Positions 55,118-63,169 are shown, counted from the stretch's first letter. The stretch is DNA of 64,000 nucleotides from Synechocystis sp. LKSZ1 (GCF_040436315.1 NZ_AP031572.1:62001-126000), one strand, 5' to 3'. Notes: a model not told the origin generated them from the sequence alone. A program made the numbers and translations.

Positions 55118-55736
55118 CTTGAACTCCTTGCGCCTGGAGGTACTGGCGAATAGCCTGACGCGCATAGAACAGGCGAGATTTGATGGTTCCCGTGGGCAGT
55201 TGTAAAATATCCGCCACGGTTTTTTGAGGCAGGTCTTCGAGGTCGTGCAATACCAAGACAGTACGGTGCTCAAAACTGAGTTGCTGGAGGCCCCGCCACA
55301 CCAAGTCTTGATAATGCAAGTGCATTAAATCCGGGCTATCCTGGGGACGACTGAGGGAAACCGTCTCCAGCAGGGCTTCTTCCGGGGCCTGATGACGGGC
55401 CACTTGACCCAAGGCCCTGCGTTCATCCTGGGCTACATTCCAGGTAATCCGATAGAGCCAAGTGGCAAAGTAGCGATGCTGACGCAGTTGGGGCAGGCTC
55501 TTCCAGACCCGCAGAAAGACTTCCTGCACCAAATCATCCAGGCGTTGGGCCCCACAGAGTTGATAGAGGGTCGAACGAACCTTTTGTTGGTGCCGTCGGT
55601 ACAATTGTCGGAAGGCCCCGCTGTCCCCCCGCTGACTTTGTAGAACTAACTGCTGATCTCCCAGGGCTTCCCTGGAGGATGGCGCTGAAATTGGCCGGGG
55701 GCCGTTGCCGCTCTGGATTGGATTATCCACCAGCAT
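55107..55736 (-). CDS. ECF-type RNA polymerase sigma factor
   Basis: 209 residues. Region 2 is QLYRRHQQKVRSTLYQLCG, LDDLVQEVFLRVWKSL and FATWLYRITWNVAQDERR; region 4 is LSFEHRTVLVLHDLEDLPQK with the helix-turn-helix TVADILQLPTGTIKSRLFYA. It is a group 4 (SigG/SigH-like) factor; cyanobacterial SigH and SigG are likewise followed by anti-sigma genes. An N-terminal about 25-residue extension precedes region 2. The overlapping anti-sigma-like and Spy-like genes point to an envelope-stress regulon; no autoregulatory promoter motif was identified by eye. Confidence 0.92.
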   Translation of the reverse strand: MLVDNPIQSGNGPRPISAPSSREALGDQQLVLQSQRGDSGAFRQLYRRHQQKVRSTLYQLCGAQRLDDLVQEVFLRVWKSLPQLRQHRYFATWLYRITWNVAQDERRALGQVARHQAPEEALLETVSLSRPQDSPDLMHLHYQDLVWRGLQQLSFEHRTVLVLHDLEDLPQKTVADILQLPTGTIKSRLFYARQAIRQYLQAQGVQDVL

Positions 55737-55806
55737 CCACTAACCTCAATGGTGGCTACGGGGGTTTAGACCCAGGGACAGTAGAAAGGGTTCACCTTGT
55801 CTGCCT

Positions 55807-56949
55807 ATGACCGCTACTTCTCCTTCCTCCTCCTCAGCCATTTCTCCCTGGGCCTGGGGCCTGGTTCTGGGTCTCGTCTATGCCTTACTCCTGGCTATTG
55901 CACTGCTGGGGGCTGGTTTGGCCCTTTTGACCGACCAGCGCTTAGAGGCCCTCTTTACCTTTGCCAATCAACCCTGGGCTGGTCTTTTAGTTGGTTTACT
56001 TGCCACGGCCCTGCTCCAGTCCTCTAGTACCGTCACTACCATTATTGTCGGCCTGGTGGCCGGGGGCCTGCCGATTAGCTTGGCGATTCCGATGGTCATG
56101 GGGTCCAATGTCGGCACAACCGTCACCAATACCCTGGTCAGCCTGGCCCAAGGGGGCGATCAGGAGGATTTTGAACGGGCCTTTGGGGCGGCCACGGTAC
56201 ATGACTTTTTTAATCTTTGGAGTCTGTTGCTCTTTTTCCCCCTCGAACTAACCACCCATGGGCTAGAGCACCTGGCCTTAGCTGGCAGTCACTGGCTCCA
56301 GGGGATGAGTCTGCCAGGCCTTACGGGCTTTAATCCCATTCAGGCCTCAACTCAGCCCCTTGTCCATTTAGCCATGACAGTTATCCATCCCCTACCCTCA
56401 GTCTGGGGCGGTCTGGCCCTGCTGGTAGGGGGAATGTTGCTGATTTTTCTAAGTATTGGCGGTCTAGGTCGTCTGTTGAAGCAGTTACTTTTGGGGCCCG
56501 CCCAAGGCCTACTCAAACGAGTTCTGGGGCAAAGCGGCATTCTGGCCCTGGGGGCTGGCCTGTTGATTACAGTGCTCGTCCAATCTTCCTCCACTACCAC
56601 CAGCTTGATCGTTCCTTTGGCTGGCCTCGGCCTCCTAAGTCTCGAAGAAGTCTATCCCTTCACCCTGGGGGCCAATGTGGGGACTTGTTTAACGGCTCTG
56701 TTGGCGGCCCTGGCCGTGACCCAAAATCCTGAGGCGGCCCTGGCCATTGCCCTGGTACATCTATTGTTTAACATCGGCGGCGTGCTGGTCTTCTACGGCT
56801 TGCCCGGATTGCGAAAACTGCCCCTGGTCTGTGCCCGTCGTCTGGCTCACTTTGCCGCTCATCGTCGTTACTGGGCCCTGATTTACCTGCTTGCGGTCTT
56901 CTTTCTCCTACCGGGTTGCGGCCTCCTGCTGTCCTTGCCGAGGTCGTGA
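55807..56949 (+). CDS. Na/Pi cotransporter family protein
   Basis: 380 residues, about nine helices. Both duplicated NptA/PhoU-less signatures are present: LLQSSSTVTTIIVGLVAGG followed by SNVGTTVTNTLVSLAQGG in the first half, and LVQSSSTTTSLIVPLAGLG followed by GANVGTCLTALLAALAV in the second. The family includes NaPi-II and bacterial NptA exporters/importers of phosphate. The C-terminal PhoU-like domain of many bacterial members is absent. It is divergent from the sigma-factor gene. Confidence 0.9.
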   Translation: MTATSPSSSSAISPWAWGLVLGLVYALLLAIALLGAGLALLTDQRLEALFTFANQPWAGLLVGLLATALLQSSSTVTTIIVGLVAGGLPISLAIPMVMGSNVGTTVTNTLVSLAQGGDQEDFERAFGAATVHDFFNLWSLLLFFPLELTTHGLEHLALAGSHWLQGMSLPGLTGFNPIQASTQPLVHLAMTVIHPLPSVWGGLALLVGGMLLIFLSIGGLGRLLKQLLLGPAQGLLKRVLGQSGILALGAGLLITVLVQSSSTTTSLIVPLAGLGLLSLEEVYPFTLGANVGTCLTALLAALAVTQNPEAALAIALVHLLFNIGGVLVFYGLPGLRKLPLVCARRLAHFAAHRRYWALIYLLAVFFLLPGCGLLLSLPRS

Positions 56950-56991
56950 ATTGAATGGCAGACTAGGAAAAATTCCTATTGCTTCCAAACC

Positions 56992-57570
56992 ATGGCTTTA
57001 ACTCCCTCCACCATGCTGCCCCTGGGAACCCAGGCCCCCGACTTTACCCTGCCCGATGTCGTCTCCGGCCAAACCATTTCCCTAGCCACCTTTGCAGAGG
57101 CAAAGGGCCTGCTGGTGATGTTTATTTGTCGTCATTGCCCCTTTGTTAAACATATTCAGGCGGAATTAGCCCAGTTAGGCCAGGATTATCTTCCCCAGGG
57201 CCTGGGCATGGTGGCCATCAGCGCCAACGATGCCGAAAAGTACCCCGACGATGCCCCAGCCAGCCTCAAAGCCATGGCCGAAAGTTTGAGCTTTACCTTT
57301 CCCCTCTGTTTCGATGAAAGCCAAGCCGTCGCCCTAGCTTACCAAGCGGCCTGTACTCCCGACTTTTTCCTTTTTGATGGCCAACGTCGTTTAGTCTACC
57401 GAGGCCAACTTGATGACAGCCGCCCCAGCAATGGCCTTCCTGTGACCGGCCAGGATCTGCGCCAAGCCATTCAGGCCCTGTTAGCTGGTCAGCCCATTAA
57501 TCCCGACCAGAAACCCAGCATTGGTTGCAATATCAAATGGAAAGCCGGCCAAGAACCGGCCCTAGCCTAA
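56992..57570 (+). CDS. Thioredoxin-fold/AhpC-TSA-like redoxin
   Basis: 192 residues. LGTQAPDFTLPDVVSGQTIS opens the redoxin fold and the active site LVMFICRHCPFVKH (Cys46-Cys49, CxxC) is intact. The text ISANDAEKYPDDAPASLKAM and the unpaired Cys in TPDFFLFDGQRRLVYRGQLD complete the thioredoxin-like core. The CRHCPFVKHI motif characterises a widespread family usually annotated thioredoxin family protein; the physiological partner is unknown. It follows the Na/Pi gene by 42 bp on the same strand. Confidence 0.88.
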   Translation: MALTPSTMLPLGTQAPDFTLPDVVSGQTISLATFAEAKGLLVMFICRHCPFVKHIQAELAQLGQDYLPQGLGMVAISANDAEKYPDDAPASLKAMAESLSFTFPLCFDESQAVALAYQAACTPDFFLFDGQRRLVYRGQLDDSRPSNGLPVTGQDLRQAIQALLAGQPINPDQKPSIGCNIKWKAGQEPALA

Positions 57571-57993
57571 CGCTAGTCTGGCCCTTTTCTAGCGTGCTAT
57601 AGGGAATATTGATTCAATTCCTTCTTTAAATCGCCAAAGCTTTCGTCTCGCAGGCCTCCAATTTCTTTGCTTCCTCTCGTTTAGACGAGAGTATAAATCA
57701 TTCGCTTGTCCACCAGTCATTTCTGTACTAAGTCTATTGTTCATACCCAATCTCTGAAGCCTAACCACACCAATAAATCTACCCATCCCCTCCTGTGCAA
57801 GAGGAGGGGACGTAAGAAGAATTCGTACAATAGACCGGCGCTAGTTAGTGCCCAATGATCTAACGGATAAAAACCTGGTTTATAAGGAGGTATAAATACA
57901 ACTGAGCAGATGTGGGATTGTTATTTTGATTGATGGCAACTGCATCATTTTTAATCTTTGCTTCCATCGTTCAATACTTCTGTGCGAAAAGAT
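57571..57993. other. 423-bp intergenic region with hairpins; border of the accessory segment
   Basis: No supported frame. Two hairpins: ACGCTAG ... CTAGCGT at 57570-57595, and CCCCTCCT-GTGCAAG-AGGAGGGG at 57787-57809. The latter loosely resembles the dispersed repeat core. AAGGAGG at 57884-57890 has no well-placed start codon after it. Composition becomes more AT-rich here. Confidence 0.45.
57787..57809. repeat. Perfect 8-bp hairpin, possible degenerate copy of the dispersed repeat
   Basis: CCCCTCCT-GTGCAAG-AGGAGGGG, preceded by ATCTACCC. Copies A and B of the dispersed repeat share the CTACCC/TACCCCTCC and TTGTG-type core, but the resemblance is limited. Confidence 0.35.
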
Positions 57994-58902
57994 ATGATGA
58001 AGGTCAAACAGATTCTATGGATTGGCACAACCTTGATTGGCGTATTAATGGCACTGATTTACTGGTATGTGTTTGTAGCCGGTGCCCCTCAGCTTGATGC
58101 ACCTACCATTGTTCAAAGCAAGAATTTTAGCTTTCAGGTAGAAACCTTTAACAGTACGGCAATGGGGGCCCCCCGACGCTATGGTGTGATCTTGCCGCCA
58201 AACTACGAAAAGCAGCCTCAACAGAGCTATCCCGTAATTTTTCTGCTCCACGGTGGACATGATGATGAGCGGGCGTTTTATGACAAATATGGCCTCACCT
58301 CAGTGCTGGATCAGCTTTACCGCAAGGGACAACTATCTCCCGCTATTCTAATCAGCCCGGATGGTAATGATAATCGAGGGTCTAGCCCAATTTGGGATCC
58401 CCAGTATTTTGATGGTCCAAATGGAAACGTAGGGACGTTGATTGGGGTAGAACTGCCACAGGTGATTAAATCCCGCTATCGCACCTTGAATGATCCCAAG
58501 TATTGGGCCATAGGAGGCGTATCGTCTGGAGGTTGGGGCGCTTACAATATTGGCTTGCGGCACCTTAATACCTTCCACATTTTTTTCAGTCACACTGGTT
58601 ATTTCACCGATAGTAGCGGAACTAAGAATAGTCCAAATCAATTTATCCGGCAGATTCCCAGGACTCAGCTTCAGATAATTCGCGCCTATCTAGATGGAGG
58701 TCAAAGCGACACCGATTTGCTAGCATCAACTCAACAATTTCATCAAACGTTAAACCACCTAGGGGTTGCCAATGAATTTCATGCCTTTCCAGGTGGGCAT
58801 GGGTTAACTGGGGCGGACTATGGCTGGAACTATTTCCATAAACATCTTGTAGATTCTCTAAGCTACGTAGGTAGACAATTTAAACAAGCGGGGGTGAGAT
58901 GA
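57994..58902 (+). CDS. Membrane-anchored alpha/beta-hydrolase (esterase D-like fold)
   Basis: 302 residues from the ATG at 57994 (an upstream TTG is possible). An N-terminal anchor (KQILWIGTTLIGVLMALIYW) is followed by a PF00756-type putative esterase domain: VIFLLHGGHDDERAFYDKYG (oxyanion hole), nucleophile Ser in GGVSSGGWGAYNIGLRH and the His-bearing FHAFPGGHGLTGADYGWNYF near the C-terminus. The stop overlaps the start of an MprF-like gene (ATGA). The pairing resembles LpiA/AcvB-type systems, in which an MprF homologue and a lipid-acting hydrolase adjust aminoacyl-phosphatidylglycerol. Substrate is inferred only. Confidence 0.75.
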   Translation: MMKVKQILWIGTTLIGVLMALIYWYVFVAGAPQLDAPTIVQSKNFSFQVETFNSTAMGAPRRYGVILPPNYEKQPQQSYPVIFLLHGGHDDERAFYDKYGLTSVLDQLYRKGQLSPAILISPDGNDNRGSSPIWDPQYFDGPNGNVGTLIGVELPQVIKSRYRTLNDPKYWAIGGVSSGGWGAYNIGLRHLNTFHIFFSHTGYFTDSSGTKNSPNQFIRQIPRTQLQIIRAYLDGGQSDTDLLASTQQFHQTLNHLGVANEFHAFPGGHGLTGADYGWNYFHKHLVDSLSYVGRQFKQAGVR

Positions 58903-60593
58903 TGCGATCGGTCAGAAGCGCATTGCAATCACCTCATCCTCGATTTTGGCTCTGGAGTGTCACTCTACTGACAGCGGGGATGGGTCTTGTCAACCTAGTC
59001 TCTGCAGTGACGCCTAGCCTACACGATCGGGTCCGATGGTTAGAAGATTTTTTTCCCTTTCCGGTGCGGGCGGGGGCACATATATTTGCTGCCGTGATTG
59101 GTTTTTTGCTATTAATACTGTCTGCAAATCTGCTCAGACGAAAACGGACTGCCTGGTTGCTCACGATTGCCCTGTTGACGCTTTCGATCATTAGTCATTT
59201 AATCAAAGGCTGGGATTACGAGGAAAGTATTCTGGCGGGAGTGTTGCTAGTGCAGCTTGTGCTGATGCGTCAGCAGTTTACAGCTCAGTCTGATCGCCCT
59301 TCCGTTGCCCAGGGAATTCGGAGTTTAATAGTCGCATTGGTGTTTACACTGGCATACGGTACGTTGGGATTTTATTTACTCGATCGCCACTATTCGGTGA
59401 ACTTTGATCTGGGGTCAGCCCTTCTGCAAACACTGGCGATGTTTTTCACCGATGATAATGCCGGGTTGCAGCCGACAAATCGATTTGGTAAGTTTTTTGC
59501 CGATTCGATTTACATTATTGGTGCAGTTACATTGAGCTATGGAGTATGGATGCTGCTGCGTCCTGTACTGCTGCGATCAGATGCAACAAAGCGCGATCGC
59601 CAACGTGCCCAAAGCATTGTCGAACGCTATGGACAGTCCTCCCTGGCACGGTTCACGCTGTTGGATGATAAAGAATATTATTTCAGTCCTTCAGGACAAA
59701 GCGTAATTGCCTATGCCGCCAAAGGTCGGGGCGCTCTTGCCCTGGGGGATCCGATCGGCCCCCATGAGGATCGGCAGGAGGCGATTGCCGGATTTCAGCA
59801 GTTTTGTGCTCGCAATGACTGGTATCCAGCGTTTTATCAAACCTTGCCTGATGACTTGGATCTGTACAAAGCTCTAGGGCTGCAAGTGCTGCAAATTGGT
59901 GAAGAGGCCATTGTTGATCTGCATACGTTTACCCTGGAGGGGAAGGCAGGGAAAAATCTGCGAACTTCGATCCGCAAAATGGTGAAAGCAGGCCACAAGG
60001 TTGAGTTTTATCCCCCCCCTATTACCGACAGCCTGTTGAAGGAATTGCGCTGGGTTAGTGATGAATGGCTCCAGATGATGCAAGGATCTGAGAAAAAGTT
60101 TTCCCTCGGCTGGTTTAATGAGGCCTATCTGCGGGATTGTGAGATTGCTGTGGTACGAAATGCCCATGGGCAAGCGACGGCTTTTGCCAATGTTATCACT
60201 GAGTATCGTCTCAATGAAGCAACAATTGATCTAATGCGCCGTCGGCAAAACGTAGAAAATGGCACCATGGATTTTCTGTTTGTTTCCTTATTTCAGCACT
60301 TCAAGGAACAAGGCTATTACAGGTTTAACCTTGGACTGTCGGCACTGTCTGGAATCGGTATGTCCAAGCAATCGCCCCGATTAGAAAGAGCAGTGCGCTA
60401 TCTCTACAGGCATCTTAACCAATTCTATAACTTTCAGGGGTTACACATCTATAAAGAAAAGTTTCACCCCCGTTGGGAGCCCCGCTATTTGATTTATCCA
60501 GGCTGGTTTGCCCTACCCGATGTGGTGGTTGCCCTGGTTAGAGCAGATTCAGGTGATCGCCTTGTGGATTACTTAAAACCCACTGGTAACTAA
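58899..60593 (+). CDS. MprF/LpiA-like phosphatidylglycerol aminoacyltransferase
   Basis: 564 residues. Six or so helices in the N-terminal 230 residues (short relative to the full 14-helix MprF flippase) precede a C-terminal DUF2156/GNAT-like domain (about 250-550). That domain has SVIAYAAKGRGALALGDPIG, NDWYPAFYQTLPDDLDLYKA, SIRKMVKAGHKVEFYPPP, SLGWFNEAYLRDCEIAVVRN and FNLGLSALSGIGM, the family catalytic features. It probably moves an aminoacyl group from charged tRNA to phosphatidylglycerol. Its start overlaps the hydrolase stop. One HIP1 octamer (GCGATCGC) is at 59593-59600, the only one noticed in the window, and several CGATCG words occur here. Confidence 0.88.
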   Translation: MMRSVRSALQSPHPRFWLWSVTLLTAGMGLVNLVSAVTPSLHDRVRWLEDFFPFPVRAGAHIFAAVIGFLLLILSANLLRRKRTAWLLTIALLTLSIISHLIKGWDYEESILAGVLLVQLVLMRQQFTAQSDRPSVAQGIRSLIVALVFTLAYGTLGFYLLDRHYSVNFDLGSALLQTLAMFFTDDNAGLQPTNRFGKFFADSIYIIGAVTLSYGVWMLLRPVLLRSDATKRDRQRAQSIVERYGQSSLARFTLLDDKEYYFSPSGQSVIAYAAKGRGALALGDPIGPHEDRQEAIAGFQQFCARNDWYPAFYQTLPDDLDLYKALGLQVLQIGEEAIVDLHTFTLEGKAGKNLRTSIRKMVKAGHKVEFYPPPITDSLLKELRWVSDEWLQMMQGSEKKFSLGWFNEAYLRDCEIAVVRNAHGQATAFANVITEYRLNEATIDLMRRRQNVENGTMDFLFVSLFQHFKEQGYYRFNLGLSALSGIGMSKQSPRLERAVRYLYRHLNQFYNFQGLHIYKEKFHPRWEPRYLIYPGWFALPDVVVALVRADSGDRLVDYLKPTGN

Positions 60594-60595
60594 AA

Positions 60596-60674
60596 ACCCT
60601 GCTGAAACGATTATTCCGCTTTTTTCCTTCCTTGATCAGCGGGATCTTGCTAATCACGTCCATCTGGGTGATTT
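60596..60674 (+). pseudogene. 5' fragment of the interrupted coiled-coil gene (inferred)
   Basis: Directly after the MprF-like gene the plus strand reads KTLLKRLFRFFPSLISGILL ITSIWVI in the frame that joins, without the IS, the frame of 62412-63133 (.. V-I-F-S-E-D-F-W ..). The fragment looks like a positively charged N-terminus plus a hydrophobic anchor, but has no ATG; the codon before KTLL is CTA. Whether this is the true start of the gene is inference. Confidence 0.35.
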
Positions 60675-60689
60675 CAGGACTTACGCAAG

Positions 60690-60914
60690 AGTCATAGGAA
60701 TATCGGGATGCTGAAGTTGGTGAATCAAGTAATTGGAGAGCAATCCGTCGAGTGGCATACCAACTATCCATTAGGACAGTCCGAAAGGGCAGACCCTTGA
60801 TATGAACCACACTATCGAGCATTGTCGAGACATGGTCGAGCTTGGTTTGTCCATCCCCTTCCGGGTCATAGAGTCGATAGTCTATCACCCAAAACTGGCT
60901 CGTCGCAGGATTAA
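60690..60914 (-). pseudogene. IS701-type transposase remnant, middle part
   Basis: Minus-strand frame encoding NPATSQFWVIDYRLYDPEGD, GQTKLDHVSTMLDSVVHIKG and LPFRTVLMDSWYATRR before family similarity ends near the left inverted repeat. It is the continuation of the N-terminal remnant at 62060-62377, separated by the inserted IS630 element. The C-terminal catalytic third of the transposase is deleted. Confidence 0.8.
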
Positions 60915-60976
60915 TACCAAATCCCTGAGTTAAGACTACAGATAAAATGGAAGAATGACAATCGTGGGATAAAAAG

Positions 60977-61486
60977 ATGGCCGGTGTCTACAAATTAGAG
61001 ATTAAGGAAAGTTCAACAGAACTCAAAAACCTACTGCGAGACCCAAAAACAGCCTCGGATAAAGAACGAGTGCAATTGCTGTATCTGCTCAAAAGCCAGC
61101 AAGCAACCCCCCTTCAACAAGCCGCCGAGTTATTGGGTCGCCATCGAGTGACTATCCAAACCTGGGCTCGGATGTATCGTCAGGGCGGGCTAGAGCAACT
61201 CCTCACTCACAAACCAGCGAGCGGGGCACCCTCAACATTACCCCCATGGGCAGAAGAGAAGTTGAAACAGCGTTTAGAACAACCAAAGGGCTTTGAGAGT
61301 TATGAGGAGATACGCCAGTGGTTGGCGAGCAACTTGGGGATTGAAGCTGCTTACAAAACCGTCCACAAATGGGTTTATTACCGACTCAAAGCATCACCGA
61401 AAGTAGTGCGACCCCGGAGTGAGCAACAAGACCAAGCTCAGTTAGAAACCTATAAAAAAAACTGGCAGAGAACCTGGCGATGCTAG
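60977..61486 (+). CDS. IS630-family transposase OrfA (helix-turn-helix part)
   Basis: 169 residues with helix-turn-helix text LQQAAELLGRHRVTIQTWAR followed by a second winged region (LEQPKGFESYEEIRQWLASN, IEAAYKTVHKWVYYRL). It ends shortly after the A8 run at 61454-61461. OrfB lies in the -1 frame and overlaps. Together they should make a full transposase by frameshifting. OrfA alone binds DNA. Confidence 0.85.
   Translation: MAGVYKLEIKESSTELKNLLRDPKTASDKERVQLLYLLKSQQATPLQQAAELLGRHRVTIQTWARMYRQGGLEQLLTHKPASGAPSTLPPWAEEKLKQRLEQPKGFESYEEIRQWLASNLGIEAAYKTVHKWVYYRLKASPKVVRPRSEQQDQAQLETYKKNWQRTWRC
61454..61461 (+). promoter_or_regulatory. Probable -1 programmed frameshift site (A8) of the IS630 transposase
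   Basis: A run of eight A (TAT AAA AAA AAC) near the end of OrfA. A -1 shift here leads through KKLAENLA straight into the OrfB frame; without it OrfA stops at TAG 61484-61486. Confidence 0.6.
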
Positions 61487-62046
61487 GGGGGTTTGCTCTG
61501 AACGTCTTGGGTTGGAGTGGCTCAGTGAGATTGTTCTGTCAAGACGAAAGCCGCTTTGGCTTGAAAACCATAACAGGACGAAGAATTACAGCCCGGGGAG
61601 TCAAACCGGTAGGGAAAGTACGGTGGCAGTTCAAGGCAATGTATTGGTATGGGGTCGTCGAACCAGCAACGGGAGAGTATTTTTTCTGGGAATGTAGTCA
61701 CTGCAATAGCGACTGTTTTCAAATCTTTCTCAATCTGGTGGCACAGCAGTATAGCGACAGTATTTTGATAATCCAGGTAGACCAAGCGGGTTGGCACAAG
61801 GCCAAGCGATTGCAGGTGCCAGAGAATATCATCCTGATGTTTCAACCGGCTCATTGCCCGGAAAGTAATCCGATAGAGCAAGTGTGGCAATACCTGAAAA
61901 AAAGATTGCGCTGGAAGAGTCCTAATACCTTAGATGAGCTGAGGGAGTTATTGCGGGAACAATTACTGGTTTTAACGAAGGAGACGATAGCCTCAATCAC
62001 AGGAAGGGCATCGATACTAGAGGCACTATCTGTAGCCAGACTTTGA
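61480..62046 (+). CDS. IS630-family transposase OrfB (DDE catalytic domain)
   Basis: 188 residues with the complete DDE triad of the Tc1/mariner superfamily: Asp22 in LFCQDESRFGLK, Asp101 in IIQVDQAGWHKAKR and Glu133 in CPESNPIEQVWQYLKKRL. It overlaps OrfA by 7 bp in the -1 frame. The frame is intact, so the element may be active. The orientation is opposite to that of the surrounding IS701-type remnant. Confidence 0.88.
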   Translation: MLGGFALNVLGWSGSVRLFCQDESRFGLKTITGRRITARGVKPVGKVRWQFKAMYWYGVVEPATGEYFFWECSHCNSDCFQIFLNLVAQQYSDSILIIQVDQAGWHKAKRLQVPENIILMFQPAHCPESNPIEQVWQYLKKRLRWKSPNTLDELRELLREQLLVLTKETIASITGRASILEALSVARL

Positions 62047-62059
62047 AGATTTGGTATAA

Positions 62060-62377
62060 CGTGCACACAGCTCACCAGACCAATTCCCCTAATCACACGA
62101 TGCTCATTACCACTGTACTGTCGTCGGGTTAGCTCAATCGAATGGGAAAATCGCTTGTCCAGTACGGTGTCATCAAAGATAAGGTAAGCTCTAGCATCAG
62201 ACACGACAGAGGACTTGACATTGTCCAACAGCAAACGCGGAGTTAGTTTCTCGCCCCGTAGATAACGATTGATAGTGTCGTGACAACCCCAGCCAAATGC
62301 TCTGACAAGTTCGTCAGAGTGTAATTTATAGGACTGCTCAATAGGTATTGGCAATAGTCTATTTTTGTCAATCTCAT
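62060..62377 (-). pseudogene. IS701-type transposase remnant, N-terminal part
   Basis: It begins MRLTKIDYCQYLLSSPINYT and continues LTNLSEHLAG. After a one-base deletion near 62288 the protein goes on in another frame with CHDTINRYLRGEKLTPRLLL, YLIFDDTVLDKRFSHSIELT and RRQYSGNEHRVIRGIG. These are conserved blocks of cyanobacterial IS701-type transposases (first catalytic Asp in IFDDTVLDKR). The frame is then interrupted by the IS630 element. Confidence 0.8.
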
Positions 62378-62411
62378 CCCTTCACCATATACCAACTTTG
62401 CGTAAGTCCTG

Positions 62412-63133
62412 TTAGTGAAGATTTTTGGGAGGGCCTGAAGGGAGAATTGCCCTGCGTCCAGGCCACCACTGAATGGGTCAACCAACTCCAGAATGCGGCC
62501 CTCAATAGCTCCAAACTCCTGCGGGAACTCGATGAGCGCATCGCCGAGGCCAACAACCGCATTGATGAAGCCAAGGCCAGAAACCTAGACTCCATTGCCC
62601 TTTCCACCTTCTCCTCCTTCCTACAAAGCTTCCTCTATTCCACCCTGGGGCCAGTGAACAACGGCGTTGAAGGCCCGGTCGCTAATCCCTTCCGCATCAT
62701 CTTTGGTGACTTGGGAGCAGCCCTGTTGGGGAAAGGCCTGGGGGCCTTATTCAACTGGTCGAGCCTGAATGCCAACGATGCCCAACTGAGTCGTTCCATT
62801 GCCATCAGTGACCTCCAGGTAAAGGTAGCAGAACTGCAACGCAATAAAGCAGAGATTGCCGACAAGCTACGGGAGAGAGTTACCCTAGAGGCCCTGAAGT
62901 TGGAGGAAATCGCCCGAGACTTCCAGATAGAGAAGGAGATTGCCAAGCGGGAGAAGCAACGGTTGGAGATTAGTCGAGTTTCCTACCAGTTCGGGGAAGG
63001 GGACAGCAAACAGTACCTGGCGGAGTTATCGGCCTATGACCGACAGAAGGCCGCGACCTGGAAGCAGTGGGCCAAGTTGCGGTCACAGTTAACCCTGGTG
63101 AAGATCCTGGTCTTGGGGAATAAGGATGAATAA
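62412..63133 (+). pseudogene. Coiled-coil protein gene, 5'-disrupted by the nested IS (239 aa visible)
   Basis: The visible frame starts SEDFWEGLKGELPCVQATTE and runs to 63133. Any N-terminus encoded within the IS (ATG 62348) is an artefact. A long helical part has LRELDERIAEANNRIDEAKA, then a Gly-rich amphipathic stretch (about 62620-62750, NPFRIIFGDLGAALLGKG), then a second coiled coil (LQVKVAELQRNKAEIADKLR). No family was recognised. The GGCC-rich base use matches the host genome, unlike the hydrolase/MprF pair, so the gene looks native and broken by transposition. Confidence 0.6.
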
Positions 63134-63169
63134 GCAAAGCCTCCAGTTCATCTTAAGCTTGTATACTTA

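Larger units (their letters stand above)
60915..62056 (+). mobile_element. Nested IS630-family element, about 1142 bp
   Basis: The ends are TACCAAATC (60915) and its complement GATTTGGTA (to 62056). A second matching block CTACAGATA lies 12 bp further in at both ends, giving a 30-bp imperfect inverted repeat. It is flanked by TAA on both sides (60912-60914, 62057-62059), in line with TA-targeting. Removing the element and one TAA restores the reading VSCVHVNPATSQFWVID of the interrupted IS701 transposase. Confidence 0.88.
60675..62411 (-). mobile_element. Decayed IS701-type element (outer) carrying a nested IS630-type element
   Basis: The ends share a perfect 14-bp inverted repeat CAGGACTTACGCAA (60675-60688, complement at 62398-62411). 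Without the inner element the remainder is only about 590 bp, well below an intact IS of this family, and the transposase stops shortly after its DSWYAT motif. No clear target duplication flanks it. It is a defective element, probably only movable in trans. Confidence 0.75.

Noticed and set aside
57589-57786. 65-codon minus-strand frame after the redoxin gene
   Set aside because: No family resemblance, no ribosome binding site, and it runs through a hairpin-rich AT-rich spacer.
62348-62411. ATG at 62348 as start of the coiled-coil protein
   Set aside because: These codons lie within the right end of the IS701-type element, so the first 21 residues are transposon-derived.
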